A DNA stretch of 60,796 nucleotides from assembly GCA_015231885.1 (NCBI GenBank), contig JADGAT010000021.1:1-60796 (forward strand), given 5' to 3'. Positions 45,323-54,508 of the stretch are shown here, one piece after another (position 1 is the first letter of the stretch; the number at the start of each line of letters is the position of its first letter). The notes under the pieces were generated by a model, which had not been told where the DNA came from, did not search any database, and worked only from the letters and a program-made list of their open reading frames with translations. Source of the stretch: SAR324 cluster bacterium (GTDB lineage: Bacteria; SAR324; NAC60-12). Position numbers and translations under genes: made by a program.

Positions 45323-48300
45323 ATGGTTTTGAATAATATGACTGGTTTTGTGAGTGCTTTTTCAAAATCTCGACATGCTGATAAAGGTTTAACAAGAGAG
45401 GGCTTGAACCAAAGTTGGGTGAGAAGGCGCTCTATGATATTTAGTTTGGTGTTGGTACTAGTAATTTTGGAGCTTTTGTGGATTGGGTTCACGGTCTCAC
45501 AACAATTTAGTACTCCTACACTGCAACTTCAAGCTCGTCTCTCTCTTCTCAAGTATATTGTTACCCCACAAGAGGCACGCAAACTCTATTTAATGGAGGC
45601 TGCAGAACAACGGATTGTGATCTGGCCGGAAAATGGGATAGAAGTGGATCAAGAAGCTTCTTTATTTTTGGATAATGTCCGTTCTGTTATCCAGAATAGT
45701 TTTATGGAAGAGTATGACTCTCTTTCTATGGATGCTAGGACTGGATTGAATTTTACATTCATTGATGTGCGTCAGGATCTTATTTCTAGAATACAAAGAG
45801 ATATTTTACTGGATGTGGAGGAAATTTCTGAATTGATTGAAAAGGACGAAGGTTTATTATTCTCCTACATTTCTGATTATGTTGGTTTTAATCGATATCA
45901 GTGGCATGGTTTTGAAAAATCTTTGTTTTATGTGGCCACTCTTGGGAAACAAAAAGGAAAATTTTTAATCTTCTTTGCTTCTGTGTCGGATATTGCAGAT
46001 AAATCTCAATTCATTGAAGCACTTGCCGGACCAGTTGGCTTATTTTTATTCACCCTGTTTGCCATCATGGTATACAGCCTTTTTGTGTACCAACGAGAAA
46101 ATAAAATTCTACTTATCCAAAAAAGAATTCGGGAAGCCTCTTCATTTCCACAACTAATTGAGACATTATTTGAAGTCTTGTCTTCTTATATTTTTGTCCA
46201 TTGTTATTCGTGCTCATTACAAATTATTCATGAGGAAAGTTTCTCTTTATTTACGATTGGAAAAGATATGGCTCATCTGAATTATGACCATATCATAGAA
46301 ATAGATCCTCTTTCTGTAACAGCACAAAGAATAAAAAAAATAAAAATAGATGCTATTGATATTTTTGAGTTCAAAACAGAAAAAACATCAAAAAAAGGTG
46401 CATATGCAATGTCGCTTCCCATTATGAAAGATGGGAAAGTACTGGCGTTCATCAACCTCAATTTTTTAAATCCTCCCTTTGGCAAAGATTTATGTTTTTT
46501 GATGAACAAATTGCTTCAATCGATCAATGAATCATTTGGCAAGATTTTAACAGTGATTGTTGAGAAGCAGGAGTTGGAATTGGAACACTATCGCCAGTGG
46601 GTGGAAGATAGACGTGATCAAAATTTGGACATATTATTTGATGAATTGACGGAGCATTTGATTTCTGATTCCAAGACGAAAACAGATTTCCTTCCACCCA
46701 TTAAAATGATTAATGGATTCCGCTGGATGAATGGAGGAGCGACAGCCTTGTTTCCTGGAAGTAAAAGGCATACTTTTGACTCTCATCCAAAATTGGTTGA
46801 TGCCATTGAAAAAATGGAAAAAACGGTGCTGCCCCGATTATTACCGATTGAAAGTACGATGCAGCTGTTGATTCCACTGAATATTCCATTTCAACAAAGC
46901 TATGTGCAATTGATTTTTGAAGCACATTTAGTCCGGTTGACACAGTTGATGGTGGAACATTTCCAGAATGTTTTTTCAGAATTTGTCAAGCATGTGGCTT
47001 ACTACTCAGAAAAGGTCTGCCGTGACTACGCCTATGAAGAGTTGGTGCGGCTGGCGACAGGTTTGCAACCCGAAGTGCAGGAAATATTAAAACAAAAAGT
47101 TGAAATATTTTTTGGGATTCCTGGTAACTCGTTTTTGTCACATCAGGAAATTGTCAACCGCATGGGGATATGGATGCGGTATGAATCAGAGTTTGAGGCT
47201 CAGGGATATGGAATGCTGGTTGAAATGGATCTGAGGAATTCAACATTATTGAAAAAGAATTTTAACAAACCGGAGCTGCAACAACTTTATGACCAGGCGA
47301 TTTACCAGATGAATGAAGCCTGTCTGCAATCCTTCTCTAAAAATGGGAGTAAATTTGTTACTCCCAATCCTAGCGGGGGTGATGGCGATGGGCTTCGTTT
47401 TTTTGTGACATCCTGCAATCGTCGACAAACAGGTGAGCATGTTATCGAAATTGGAGAAAAAATCACAGAGCAGGAAAAGACGCATTACAACCGTTATCTC
47501 ATCCAATCTTTATTGGAAGTGCTCTGTTGTTCCTATCGTGCTGGTGTGCCTTTTAAATTGGGAGGGTTGTTATTGGATCACCTTGGTTTGATGAGTCTTT
47601 CCTTAGAGCGAGGCAGTATCAAAATTAATTCATACTTAAATGGATTTGTCGAAAGGGCTCGTTTTGAAAAGGGAGTTCGGATCGAGTCGGATGGTAAACC
47701 AGAGTTTCAAATTGATATCAAGTATTTTGGTGCAGAATGGGAACTGGTAGAATTTCCAAAACGTATTTATCAACCCTGGTGTATTGTGGTTCCAGCAACA
47801 CTTTTTGCTGTTGTTCAAGAAGAAGCACCTCGTTGGGGATGTTCGTTTCGGAAAATTCTTGTCCCTGATTATGTTTCTAACACTTCGGATACATTAAAAA
47901 CTTATTTGGAAATATACTTAAATTGGGATCATTCTTTCCACTCCTTATTCCCTTTTCTTTGTCGGCTGCCCCTGGGATGCTCAATAGAAAAAGCTCAACT
48001 GATGGTCCAAACACTTCAGCGTTTTTATGCTCAAGAAAAAAATAGTTTTTCTGCATCAGAAACCAAGCAGTTTTTTAAGAGTTTTTGTGAAGACAATGAA
48101 AACTTGTTTACCATGGAAGACCTACAGCACTTGCTGGATCCTGTAAATGAAGTAATCCATGGTCCGGGTTTGTACATGATTCTTCAAAAAGGCTCGATTT
48201 TTCTGGTGCCTTTTACTGAATTAAAGAAACAATTGAATTTTGTGGAGAATCATTTACTCTACCAATTGCAAATTGCCCATAAATACAGCTTCCAGTTTTT

Positions 48301-48427
48301 TGAACTAGAAAAAGAGTACGAGAAGGGGTCTGCTATACAGAAAACCCAAATTTTGAAGGAACTGAATGGTTTGTTTCGAGAATACTGTAAAAAAATGAAA
48401 TTGGAAAAATACACACCCTCTCACTGA
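45323..48427 (+). CDS. Membrane protein with class III cyclase-like domain
   Basis: A 1034-residue protein. A first span at about 38-58, an extracytoplasmic sensor region to about 235, and a second span at 237-256. Next come a GAF-like region (270-410), a helical stretch and, near 628-780, a divergent class III nucleotidyl cyclase core. That core has MLVEMDLRNSTLL with Asp636 in the first metal position, SGGDGDGLRFF (Asp687/689) in the second, then GVPFKLGGLLLDHLGL and RGSIKINSYLNGFVERAR matching later core strands. A C-terminal helical domain follows. Whether it makes cAMP or cGMP is unknown. The nucleosidase gene follows after 9 bases. Confidence 0.62.
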   Translation: MVLNNMTGFVSAFSKSRHADKGLTREGLNQSWVRRRSMIFSLVLVLVILELLWIGFTVSQQFSTPTLQLQARLSLLKYIVTPQEARKLYLMEAAEQRIVIWPENGIEVDQEASLFLDNVRSVIQNSFMEEYDSLSMDARTGLNFTFIDVRQDLISRIQRDILLDVEEISELIEKDEGLLFSYISDYVGFNRYQWHGFEKSLFYVATLGKQKGKFLIFFASVSDIADKSQFIEALAGPVGLFLFTLFAIMVYSLFVYQRENKILLIQKRIREASSFPQLIETLFEVLSSYIFVHCYSCSLQIIHEESFSLFTIGKDMAHLNYDHIIEIDPLSVTAQRIKKIKIDAIDIFEFKTEKTSKKGAYAMSLPIMKDGKVLAFINLNFLNPPFGKDLCFLMNKLLQSINESFGKILTVIVEKQELELEHYRQWVEDRRDQNLDILFDELTEHLISDSKTKTDFLPPIKMINGFRWMNGGATALFPGSKRHTFDSHPKLVDAIEKMEKTVLPRLLPIESTMQLLIPLNIPFQQSYVQLIFEAHLVRLTQLMVEHFQNVFSEFVKHVAYYSEKVCRDYAYEELVRLATGLQPEVQEILKQKVEIFFGIPGNSFLSHQEIVNRMGIWMRYESEFEAQGYGMLVEMDLRNSTLLKKNFNKPELQQLYDQAIYQMNEACLQSFSKNGSKFVTPNPSGGDGDGLRFFVTSCNRRQTGEHVIEIGEKITEQEKTHYNRYLIQSLLEVLCCSYRAGVPFKLGGLLLDHLGLMSLSLERGSIKINSYLNGFVERARFEKGVRIESDGKPEFQIDIKYFGAEWELVEFPKRIYQPWCIVVPATLFAVVQEEAPRWGCSFRKILVPDYVSNTSDTLKTYLEIYLNWDHSFHSLFPFLCRLPLGCSIEKAQLMVQTLQRFYAQEKNSFSASETKQFFKSFCEDNENLFTMEDLQHLLDPVNEVIHGPGLYMILQKGSIFLVPFTELKKQLNFVENHLLYQLQIAHKYSFQFFELEKEYEKGSAIQKTQILKELNGLFREYCKKMKLEKYTPSH

Positions 48428-48436
48428 AAGATTTTT

Positions 48437-49090
48437 GTGGCAACCATTGGTATTGTCTGTGCTATGTGGTCAGAAGCAAAACCCCTACTGTCCTGGTCTT
48501 CGGATTCTTATGTATACGAGGTGGATCAGCGTTCCTGGATTCAGATGGATTGGGAGGGACACCAAGTTGTTATTGTGGTCAGCAAAATAGGGAAGCAGAA
48601 TGCTATTGAAGCAACGCAGCTTTTGATTCAAAATCACTCACCATCGTTTATTGTCAATTTTGGAAGTGCGGGCGCTGTTTCTCCTGATGTGGATATTGGT
48701 GATGTGGTTGTCGCATCTGCAACGGCAGAATACGCTCAGCCTTCTCCTGATTCATTACTTTTGCCTGTTCCTGCAAATGTGCTTTCAATTGCTGAGCAAA
48801 TGGATGGAATTTGTACAGGACCCATTGTATCAGCAGATCAAAATATTGATAGTGATGAACTCAAACAAGATCTGTTTGCCCGTTACCAGGCTGTTTGTGG
48901 GGACTGGGAAAGTGCGGTCATCATGAAGGTTTGTCATGAGTATGGAACAGAATCTTTTGTCTTTCGAGTCATCAGTGATTTTGGTAATGAAAATTTAGTT
49001 GATGATTTCAAGAAGCACCATAAGAAGGTTCTTACACATGGAGCTGCATTGCTGAATCAATATTTAAAGCTTTGGTGTGTGATGGACTAA
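48437..49090 (+). CDS. mtnN: MTA/SAH nucleosidase-like protein
   Basis: A 217-residue phosphorylase-superfamily enzyme. The catalytic pattern of MTA/SAH nucleosidase is retained: Glu in AMWSEAK aligned with Glu12 of E. coli, Glu in GDWESAV aligned with Glu174, and Asp in RVISDFG aligned with Asp197. The Trp in DWE replaces the usual Met, which may alter the nucleoside pocket; a futalosine hydrolase-like role is an alternative. The start is GTG at 48437. The gene overlaps the convergent queG by 27 bases. Confidence 0.8.
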   Translation: MATIGIVCAMWSEAKPLLSWSSDSYVYEVDQRSWIQMDWEGHQVVIVVSKIGKQNAIEATQLLIQNHSPSFIVNFGSAGAVSPDVDIGDVVVASATAEYAQPSPDSLLLPVPANVLSIAEQMDGICTGPIVSADQNIDSDELKQDLFARYQAVCGDWESAVIMKVCHEYGTESFVFRVISDFGNENLVDDFKKHHKKVLTHGAALLNQYLKLWCVMD

Positions 49091-50203
49091 GAGCGCGCCT
49101 CTGATTTCTTGGAGTACTCCGGTATCCTGCTCTTGTTTCTGTGCTGCTGCCAATGCATCGTGAGCGTCTTGATGCTCGATTTGTCCCAGTCCCCAGGCAG
49201 AATGCATTCGAATTAGCGGTTGTTCATCGGCAAGTCCCTGTTTTAAGGCAGGGATTGCTTCTGGTCTGCCCCAATTTCCAAGAGCAATGGCTACATTTCG
49301 CAATAACCCTTTGCGTTTTGTTCTCTTGATAGGACTGGTTTTAAAACGTTGATTGAATTCTTTTGGTGAAAGTGACATTAAAGATATCAAGTTGGGCATG
49401 ATGTTTCCTGTGGTCGGCTGAAAACCTGCTTCATTGGAAACGGGTGCTTTTCTGTTCCAGGGGCAGACATCTTGACAGATGTCACAACCAAAGATCAAGT
49501 TCCCTATGGCAGAACGCAACTCTGACGGGATTGCTCCTTTCAATTCAATGGTCAAATAGGAAATACATCGTCTCGAATCAATCAGTCCATCGGCCACAAT
49601 TGCGTTGGTAGGGCACGCTTCGATACACCGTGTACAGCTTCCACAATCGCCCCTCACGGAAAATGGAGAATACGCTAATTCAATATCAAGCAGTATTTCT
49701 GCTAAAAAAAGCCATGATCCTTTTTTCCAGTTAATGATCATTGAATTTTTACCAAACCATCCCAGGCTTCCACGATGAGCATACTCGCGTTCCAAGATTG
49801 GGCCAGTGTCCACATAGACTCTGCTTTTCTTTTGATGAGGTACATGGTTTTCAATAAATGCACGCAGTGATTCTAGTTTTTTTCGAACAATCTGATGGTA
49901 GTCTTCTCCCCATGCGTAGCTACTGATAACACCCAGGGATGGATTATTTTTTTTACTACAGGGAATGGTGGTGGTGCGATAATTGATAGCTAATGTGATC
50001 ACAGAGCGTATTTCGGGCATTATTGTGTGAATATCCTGCTTGTTTTCTAGGTGTTTCTTCAAATAATCCATATTTCCTGCATAACCCAGAGATAACCATT
50101 GTTTGTAAGCTTCGATGGACTGACTGGGGGAGGCGGGAATGGTATGGACTAAATCGAACCCCAATTCCAATGCTTTGTTTGTGATGCTTTGAGTGATATT
50201 CAT
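49064..50203 (-). CDS. queG: Epoxyqueuosine reductase QueG
   Basis: About 379 residues, a cobalamin- and Fe-S-dependent enzyme for the last step of queuosine tRNA modification. Two ferredoxin-type Cys clusters are seen: CGSCTRCIEACP and CDICQDVCPWN. The N-terminal DUF1730 part includes INYRT and the Tyr-rich YDDYHQ-like segment AWGEDYHQIVRKKL. A C-terminal HEAT-type tail (PLIRMHSAWGLGQI) is present. The ATG at 50203 removes a 13-residue leader. Confidence 0.94.
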   Translation of the reverse strand: MNITQSITNKALELGFDLVHTIPASPSQSIEAYKQWLSLGYAGNMDYLKKHLENKQDIHTIMPEIRSVITLAINYRTTTIPCSKKNNPSLGVISSYAWGEDYHQIVRKKLESLRAFIENHVPHQKKSRVYVDTGPILEREYAHRGSLGWFGKNSMIINWKKGSWLFLAEILLDIELAYSPFSVRGDCGSCTRCIEACPTNAIVADGLIDSRRCISYLTIELKGAIPSELRSAIGNLIFGCDICQDVCPWNRKAPVSNEAGFQPTTGNIMPNLISLMSLSPKEFNQRFKTSPIKRTKRKGLLRNVAIALGNWGRPEAIPALKQGLADEQPLIRMHSAWGLGQIEHQDAHDALAAAQKQEQDTGVLQEIRGALLVHHTPKL

Positions 50204-50375
50204 TGGAAACCGATTGCACAGGTTCGGAAACTGTATGCCCAACAGGATAGAGCTGACTATGGCGAAATGCAGTTAGAGAAAATTAAGGATTGTTTTAAAT
50301 TTTCAATTTTGGCATTATGACATAACTTGGAAATAACTCCTACTGAAAGAATCGGGATAAAGGTAGAAAAGCTCT

Positions 50376-51293
50376 ATGTCTTTTAGAATATTGGTTATAG
50401 ATCGAACACCGGATGCGCACGTTCGATATCAAAAAGCGTTTAAGAATAAGAATTATGCTTTCCAAATTGTTCCATCACTGGGAGAAGGAGTAAAGAAAAT
50501 TTCTAAGAAAGTCCACTTTACATTTCAGTTCATTGTTATTGATGCAACTGCTCTTGAGTGTGAAGAGGATCCAGCCTTCAGCAAAAAATTTCCCAATATG
50601 CCTATTCTTTTCCTTTTAGACGCTCAGCAAACCTCTTTTTTGGAGTCATTGGAAAGTAATGTTTTTATACTTTTCAAACCTTTTGATTCTAAAAAACTTA
50701 GACAGAAAGTCAAAAAGCTGGAAAAGTGGGTGAGCATTCAGGAAAAACACAAACGTCACAAACTTGCGGTAAAGACAATCAGTCACTTTACACAAGAAAC
50801 AGGCCTGAAATTGATTTTGGATAATAATTCGGATAATATTCCACTGGCCGTCAACTACATTTTATATTTTCTAGAAATTGGTGGTGCTGGAGAGAATGAT
50901 TTATTTCGTATAAAACTGGGACTGACAGAATTGTTAATCAATGCTGTGGCTCATGGTAATTTGGAAATGAGCAGTATGGAGCTGAAGGGGACTGAAAAAA
51001 ATTTTGACCGATGGGATTCCGAATTAAAAAAACGGGAAAAATCTCCTAAATATCGAGATAGACGAGTATATGTCAGTTTGTCATATTCTATTGGAAAAGA
51101 GATCGTATTAATGATCGAAGATGAAGGGAGCGGTTTTGATAGTTCTAAATCACTCGGAAAGTCGAGAGATGACGAGGATATGTACAATGCGTATGGCCGA
51201 GGTTTAAAAATGGTTCAGGCCACTTCTGACAGGATGGAATATAACAACAAAGGAAATCGAGTCGTTCTGCATTATTTTCCGCAAGATGAATAG
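50376..51293 (+). CDS. Receiver-like domain fused to RsbW-type HATPase
   Basis: A 305-residue protein. The N-terminal receiver-like domain keeps an acidic residue (Asp9), the phosphoacceptor candidate Asp56 in FIVIDATAL, and Lys101 in FKPF. After a linker, residues 150-305 form a histidine-kinase-like ATPase of the anti-sigma RsbW type: N box ELLINAVAHGN, G1 DEGSGFD, G2 YGRGLKM. It lacks an H box, so it is not an ordinary kinase. It may phosphorylate or bind an STAS/anti-anti-sigma partner. No partner gene is adjacent. Confidence 0.78.
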   Translation: MSFRILVIDRTPDAHVRYQKAFKNKNYAFQIVPSLGEGVKKISKKVHFTFQFIVIDATALECEEDPAFSKKFPNMPILFLLDAQQTSFLESLESNVFILFKPFDSKKLRQKVKKLEKWVSIQEKHKRHKLAVKTISHFTQETGLKLILDNNSDNIPLAVNYILYFLEIGGAGENDLFRIKLGLTELLINAVAHGNLEMSSMELKGTEKNFDRWDSELKKREKSPKYRDRRVYVSLSYSIGKEIVLMIEDEGSGFDSSKSLGKSRDDEDMYNAYGRGLKMVQATSDRMEYNNKGNRVVLHYFPQDE

Positions 51294-51318
51294 CCCCCCT
51301 CTTTTCAAATAATAGGCT

Positions 51319-52800
51319 TTATTGGAGTTTGTACTGGTATTGTTGTACCCACGGGTCTGTTTGTCTTGATAATGATGTCAAGAAAAGCTGGGAAAAGGAT
51401 TGGCTGTATGCTGTCACAATTCCAGTTCGTAAAAATCCAATTGCGGCTTCCAGTTGCGGGTCGTTAGTGACAGATGTCGGGTTGGCTGAAACAGTATAGT
51501 GTGGTTCAATACCTACTGAATGATATGCCTCGCCAGAAGGGGGCAGTAAATAGTGAGAAGGGACAAATATTCCTGAACCGTCTATGAGATCTATTGCATT
51601 TTGACTAATTCCTTTGCCAAAGCTCTGTTCTCCAATAATGGTGGCCGTGTCGTAATCTTTAAGTGCTGCTACTGTAATTTCTGTTGCGGATGCTGAATTG
51701 CCATTAATCAATACCACAAAATTATCTTTTGCAAAATTTCCCACATTGAAATCGCTGTACTCTCCTAGATAGTCCGTTTGATTTTTGAAGATGGTACCAT
51801 CTGTAATCAAGATAGGGTTTGTTTGTGGCGGTGTATCATTATCGATTAGATAATCGACTAATTCCAATGCGGCAGTCACACTTCCTCCACCATTATTCCG
51901 TAAATCCAGGACTAATTTTTTAATGGTTCCAGTGGATTGTCCTTGCAGTGATTCGAAATCCTCGCGGATACGTTTGCCTGTTTGTAATGTATATTGTGTT
52001 GCTCTCAAGTAGGCAATGTCTTTGTTGTCACCGAGGAGAAAGGCTATGTGTTCTTCTGCTGCGGTCTGAATGGTCTGTTCTTCACCAGCTCGTTTGATAG
52101 TGAGTGCCGTTTGTTCTGATTCCATGTTGGGCAGCATGCCCAAGATCGTTTCCAGGTTTAACCCCTCCAATGAATTTCCATTAATTGCCGTGATCTGGTC
52201 GCCAACCTGCAGTCCGTCAAACCAGGCTCTGGACAATGGAATAATTCTTGTCACTCGCAAAGGATTTGCAGAACTGACCGTTTCTGCCAGTAACTCGTAT
52301 CCAAATCCGATTTTTGCAGATTCTCCTTCAAGGCTGCTGATGATCTCCGAATATTGTTGAGGGGGCAGATAGACACTGTAAGGGTCTGTTTTTTGTAACT
52401 GATTGACATAGCTTTCGATATTGATAAAACCATCTAAGGAGGTTGGCAATTGTTCGGGAAATAAATAATATTGTTGAAAAAAAGCACACGCCTGAGCAAG
52501 CACCAAGTCAAGGGCTTCGTCGGCTTTACAGCCAGAAAAAGTGTCTACAATTTGAAAAATAGCTGCAATCGAATAGCCGTCGGCGATGTCTACGTCTTCG
52601 GGAATTAATAGAACGAGATCTGAGTCAGTACTTGTGGCCCTGTTGCCGTTAATGCTTATGATCGTATCGCTGTCATCGCTCGAATTGTTTGGAGAGGCAC
52701 ATCCTGACAAAGCGAGGAATCCAATAAGAATCCAATAAAAAATGGAGAAAGATTGAGTGGATCGTATGCTTCTATTTTTGTTCTTGAAGGAGGTAGTCAT
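51319..52800 (-). CDS. S41 C-terminal processing peptidase, lipoprotein
   Basis: About 493 residues. Its signal has a positively charged start, a hydrophobic core and the lipobox LALSGC. A PDZ domain (near 170-240, LQVGDQITAINGNSL) precedes the S41 protease, with the catalytic Ser in INGNSASATEI and Lys in EQSFGKGI. The ATG at 52800 is chosen to begin the lipoprotein signal; longer in-frame starts would run through the amidase gene. Its start lies 29 bases inside the upstream amidase gene, suggesting coupled expression for envelope maintenance. Confidence 0.88.
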   Translation of the reverse strand: MTTSFKNKNRSIRSTQSFSIFYWILIGFLALSGCASPNNSSDDSDTIISINGNRATSTDSDLVLLIPEDVDIADGYSIAAIFQIVDTFSGCKADEALDLVLAQACAFFQQYYLFPEQLPTSLDGFINIESYVNQLQKTDPYSVYLPPQQYSEIISSLEGESAKIGFGYELLAETVSSANPLRVTRIIPLSRAWFDGLQVGDQITAINGNSLEGLNLETILGMLPNMESEQTALTIKRAGEEQTIQTAAEEHIAFLLGDNKDIAYLRATQYTLQTGKRIREDFESLQGQSTGTIKKLVLDLRNNGGGSVTAALELVDYLIDNDTPPQTNPILITDGTIFKNQTDYLGEYSDFNVGNFAKDNFVVLINGNSASATEITVAALKDYDTATIIGEQSFGKGISQNAIDLIDGSGIFVPSHYLLPPSGEAYHSVGIEPHYTVSANPTSVTNDPQLEAAIGFLRTGIVTAYSQSFSQLFLTSLSRQTDPWVQQYQYKLQ

Positions 52801-54475
52801 GAATGCCATTGTAAATGCCTTCTGCAACCGTCGTGTGGTATTTTTTATCTCGTAGTCTGTCATTTTCTTCTCGATTGGTAATAAATGATATTTCAATGAG
52901 GATAGCAGGCATGCCTACTCCCAAAAGAAGTAAAAATGGAGCTTCCTTAACCCCTAAATCACGGAGAACTGAATGGTATCCTGTCCGGATATTTTGGATG
53001 AGTTGGGAATGAATAGAATGTGCCAATAGGGTCGATTGAGAAGAGTAAGAAGCACTCAGCAAATCTCGTAAAATAATATTAAAATTTTCAAATCCTTGAT
53101 TGCTCATTTTGTTTTCTCGCATGGCTAAGCGCACCGATGTCTGATTGTTAGTCACATCTAAATAATAGGACTCGATTCCTTTCACTTCTTCTTGAGGGTG
53201 AGCATTTACATGCAATGACACAAATAAATCGCCTTTGTATTGCTTTGCCAGGGCAGAACGTGTTTCTAAAGAAACGAACTGATCGTTATTTCGGGTTAAG
53301 AATACTTCTATTGCTGTTTTGTCTTCAAGTAATTTTTTTAATTCTTTGCCAATGGAAAGTACAATATCTTTTTCATGAATTCCAAAACCGCTGGCACCAG
53401 GATCCTGTCCCCCATGACCTGGGTCAATTACTATCCGCCTGGTGATGGGTGTTGGTTTGTCAAGTGTTTTGATTTCGGACTGTTGAATGCCTGCAAAAGT
53501 CAGTGGTTTTTGGGGGAATAACTCCAGTGTGATGACATGTTGCCCAGACAATTCATAGTCATATATTGTTAAGGTTACAGGAAGATCTATCAAAAAATTC
53601 AGTCTTGTGATTCTGTGATTCAACCGCTTTAACACAACGTCATGAATAAAACTTCCTTGCTCATTGAGCAAGGAGGCAATGGTATTATTTTGTAATTGGC
53701 TGTCCAGTAAATCTATGTGGAACTTAAAGGTTTGTTCTGTATTGTTTGGGTGATATTGTAAAAATTTATTATAAAGATAAGGAATGGGGCGAGATGCGTT
53801 GATAACAATTTTTACCCAGTTCGGAGTGGCCCAATATTGAGCCGATAAAATTTCTGCTTTTGGCAGCACTCTTGATTGATCAAGAGATATCCCTCCTTGT
53901 TTTTTTTTAGTTGAACTCGAATGTTTTTGTGTACTACTAAACGAGCTTGGAAGGGCTGGTGATGTCGAATTTTCCCGTAACTGCCTGATTTTAAGCAACG
54001 CCCGTGCTCTCTGATCTCCATCATACATGTTCAATACTTTGTTGTATGCTGCCAATGCTGACGCCAAATCCTGCTTCTCTTCTTCAAAAATTTCTCCAAT
54101 GATCAGTTGGCTGTCATCTCTTAATGTTGTTTTAGGATAGTGTTTGATTAAATGACGAAATGCTCGCAGACTGCGATTGATGTAAACGTATTGATTGGTT
54201 GTGTGGAATAATGCGCGGTAGAGTTGCCCCATTCGAAATAAAGCATAAGGAGCCTGTGATGGGGAGGGAGGCACTTGATGGAGCTTTTCAAATTGATTGA
54301 TTAGCTGAAACCATTGCTCTTTAGTAACACGTGTTTCTTTGTTTTTGGCAAGAAGCTGATAATATTTCCTGTTTGCTTGCTGAAATTCATTATTTTGTGG
54401 TGATGCAAATGCAGAGAAGGCCATCAACCATCCTGCTAAAAAAATCGAACTGACACTAAAAATTTGATATTTCAT
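52772..54475 (-). CDS. N-acetylmuramoyl-L-alanine amidase with AMIN and TPR parts
   Basis: A 567-residue exported protein. The signal peptide ends near AFASPQ, TPR-like helices cover about 30-170 (a tol-pal YbgF-like pattern), an AMIN-type beta domain lies about 210-330, and Amidase_3 occupies about 345-560. The zinc-site motif is IDPGHGGQDPGA, with FVSLHVNAH and the catalytic Glu in LIEISFI. It splits the bond between MurNAc and the stem peptide, as AmiC does in daughter-cell separation. The N-terminal TPR part is unusual for AmiC and could recruit a partner such as the large TPR protein encoded just upstream. Confidence 0.88.
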   Translation of the reverse strand: MKYQIFSVSSIFLAGWLMAFSAFASPQNNEFQQANRKYYQLLAKNKETRVTKEQWFQLINQFEKLHQVPPSPSQAPYALFRMGQLYRALFHTTNQYVYINRSLRAFRHLIKHYPKTTLRDDSQLIIGEIFEEEKQDLASALAAYNKVLNMYDGDQRARALLKIRQLRENSTSPALPSSFSSTQKHSSSTKKKQGGISLDQSRVLPKAEILSAQYWATPNWVKIVINASRPIPYLYNKFLQYHPNNTEQTFKFHIDLLDSQLQNNTIASLLNEQGSFIHDVVLKRLNHRITRLNFLIDLPVTLTIYDYELSGQHVITLELFPQKPLTFAGIQQSEIKTLDKPTPITRRIVIDPGHGGQDPGASGFGIHEKDIVLSIGKELKKLLEDKTAIEVFLTRNNDQFVSLETRSALAKQYKGDLFVSLHVNAHPQEEVKGIESYYLDVTNNQTSVRLAMRENKMSNQGFENFNIILRDLLSASYSSQSTLLAHSIHSQLIQNIRTGYHSVLRDLGVKEAPFLLLLGVGMPAILIEISFITNREENDRLRDKKYHTTVAEGIYNGIHDYLLQEQK

Positions 54476-54508
54476 GATGTTTCCGACTACTTCATATCAA
54501 GGTAGTGT

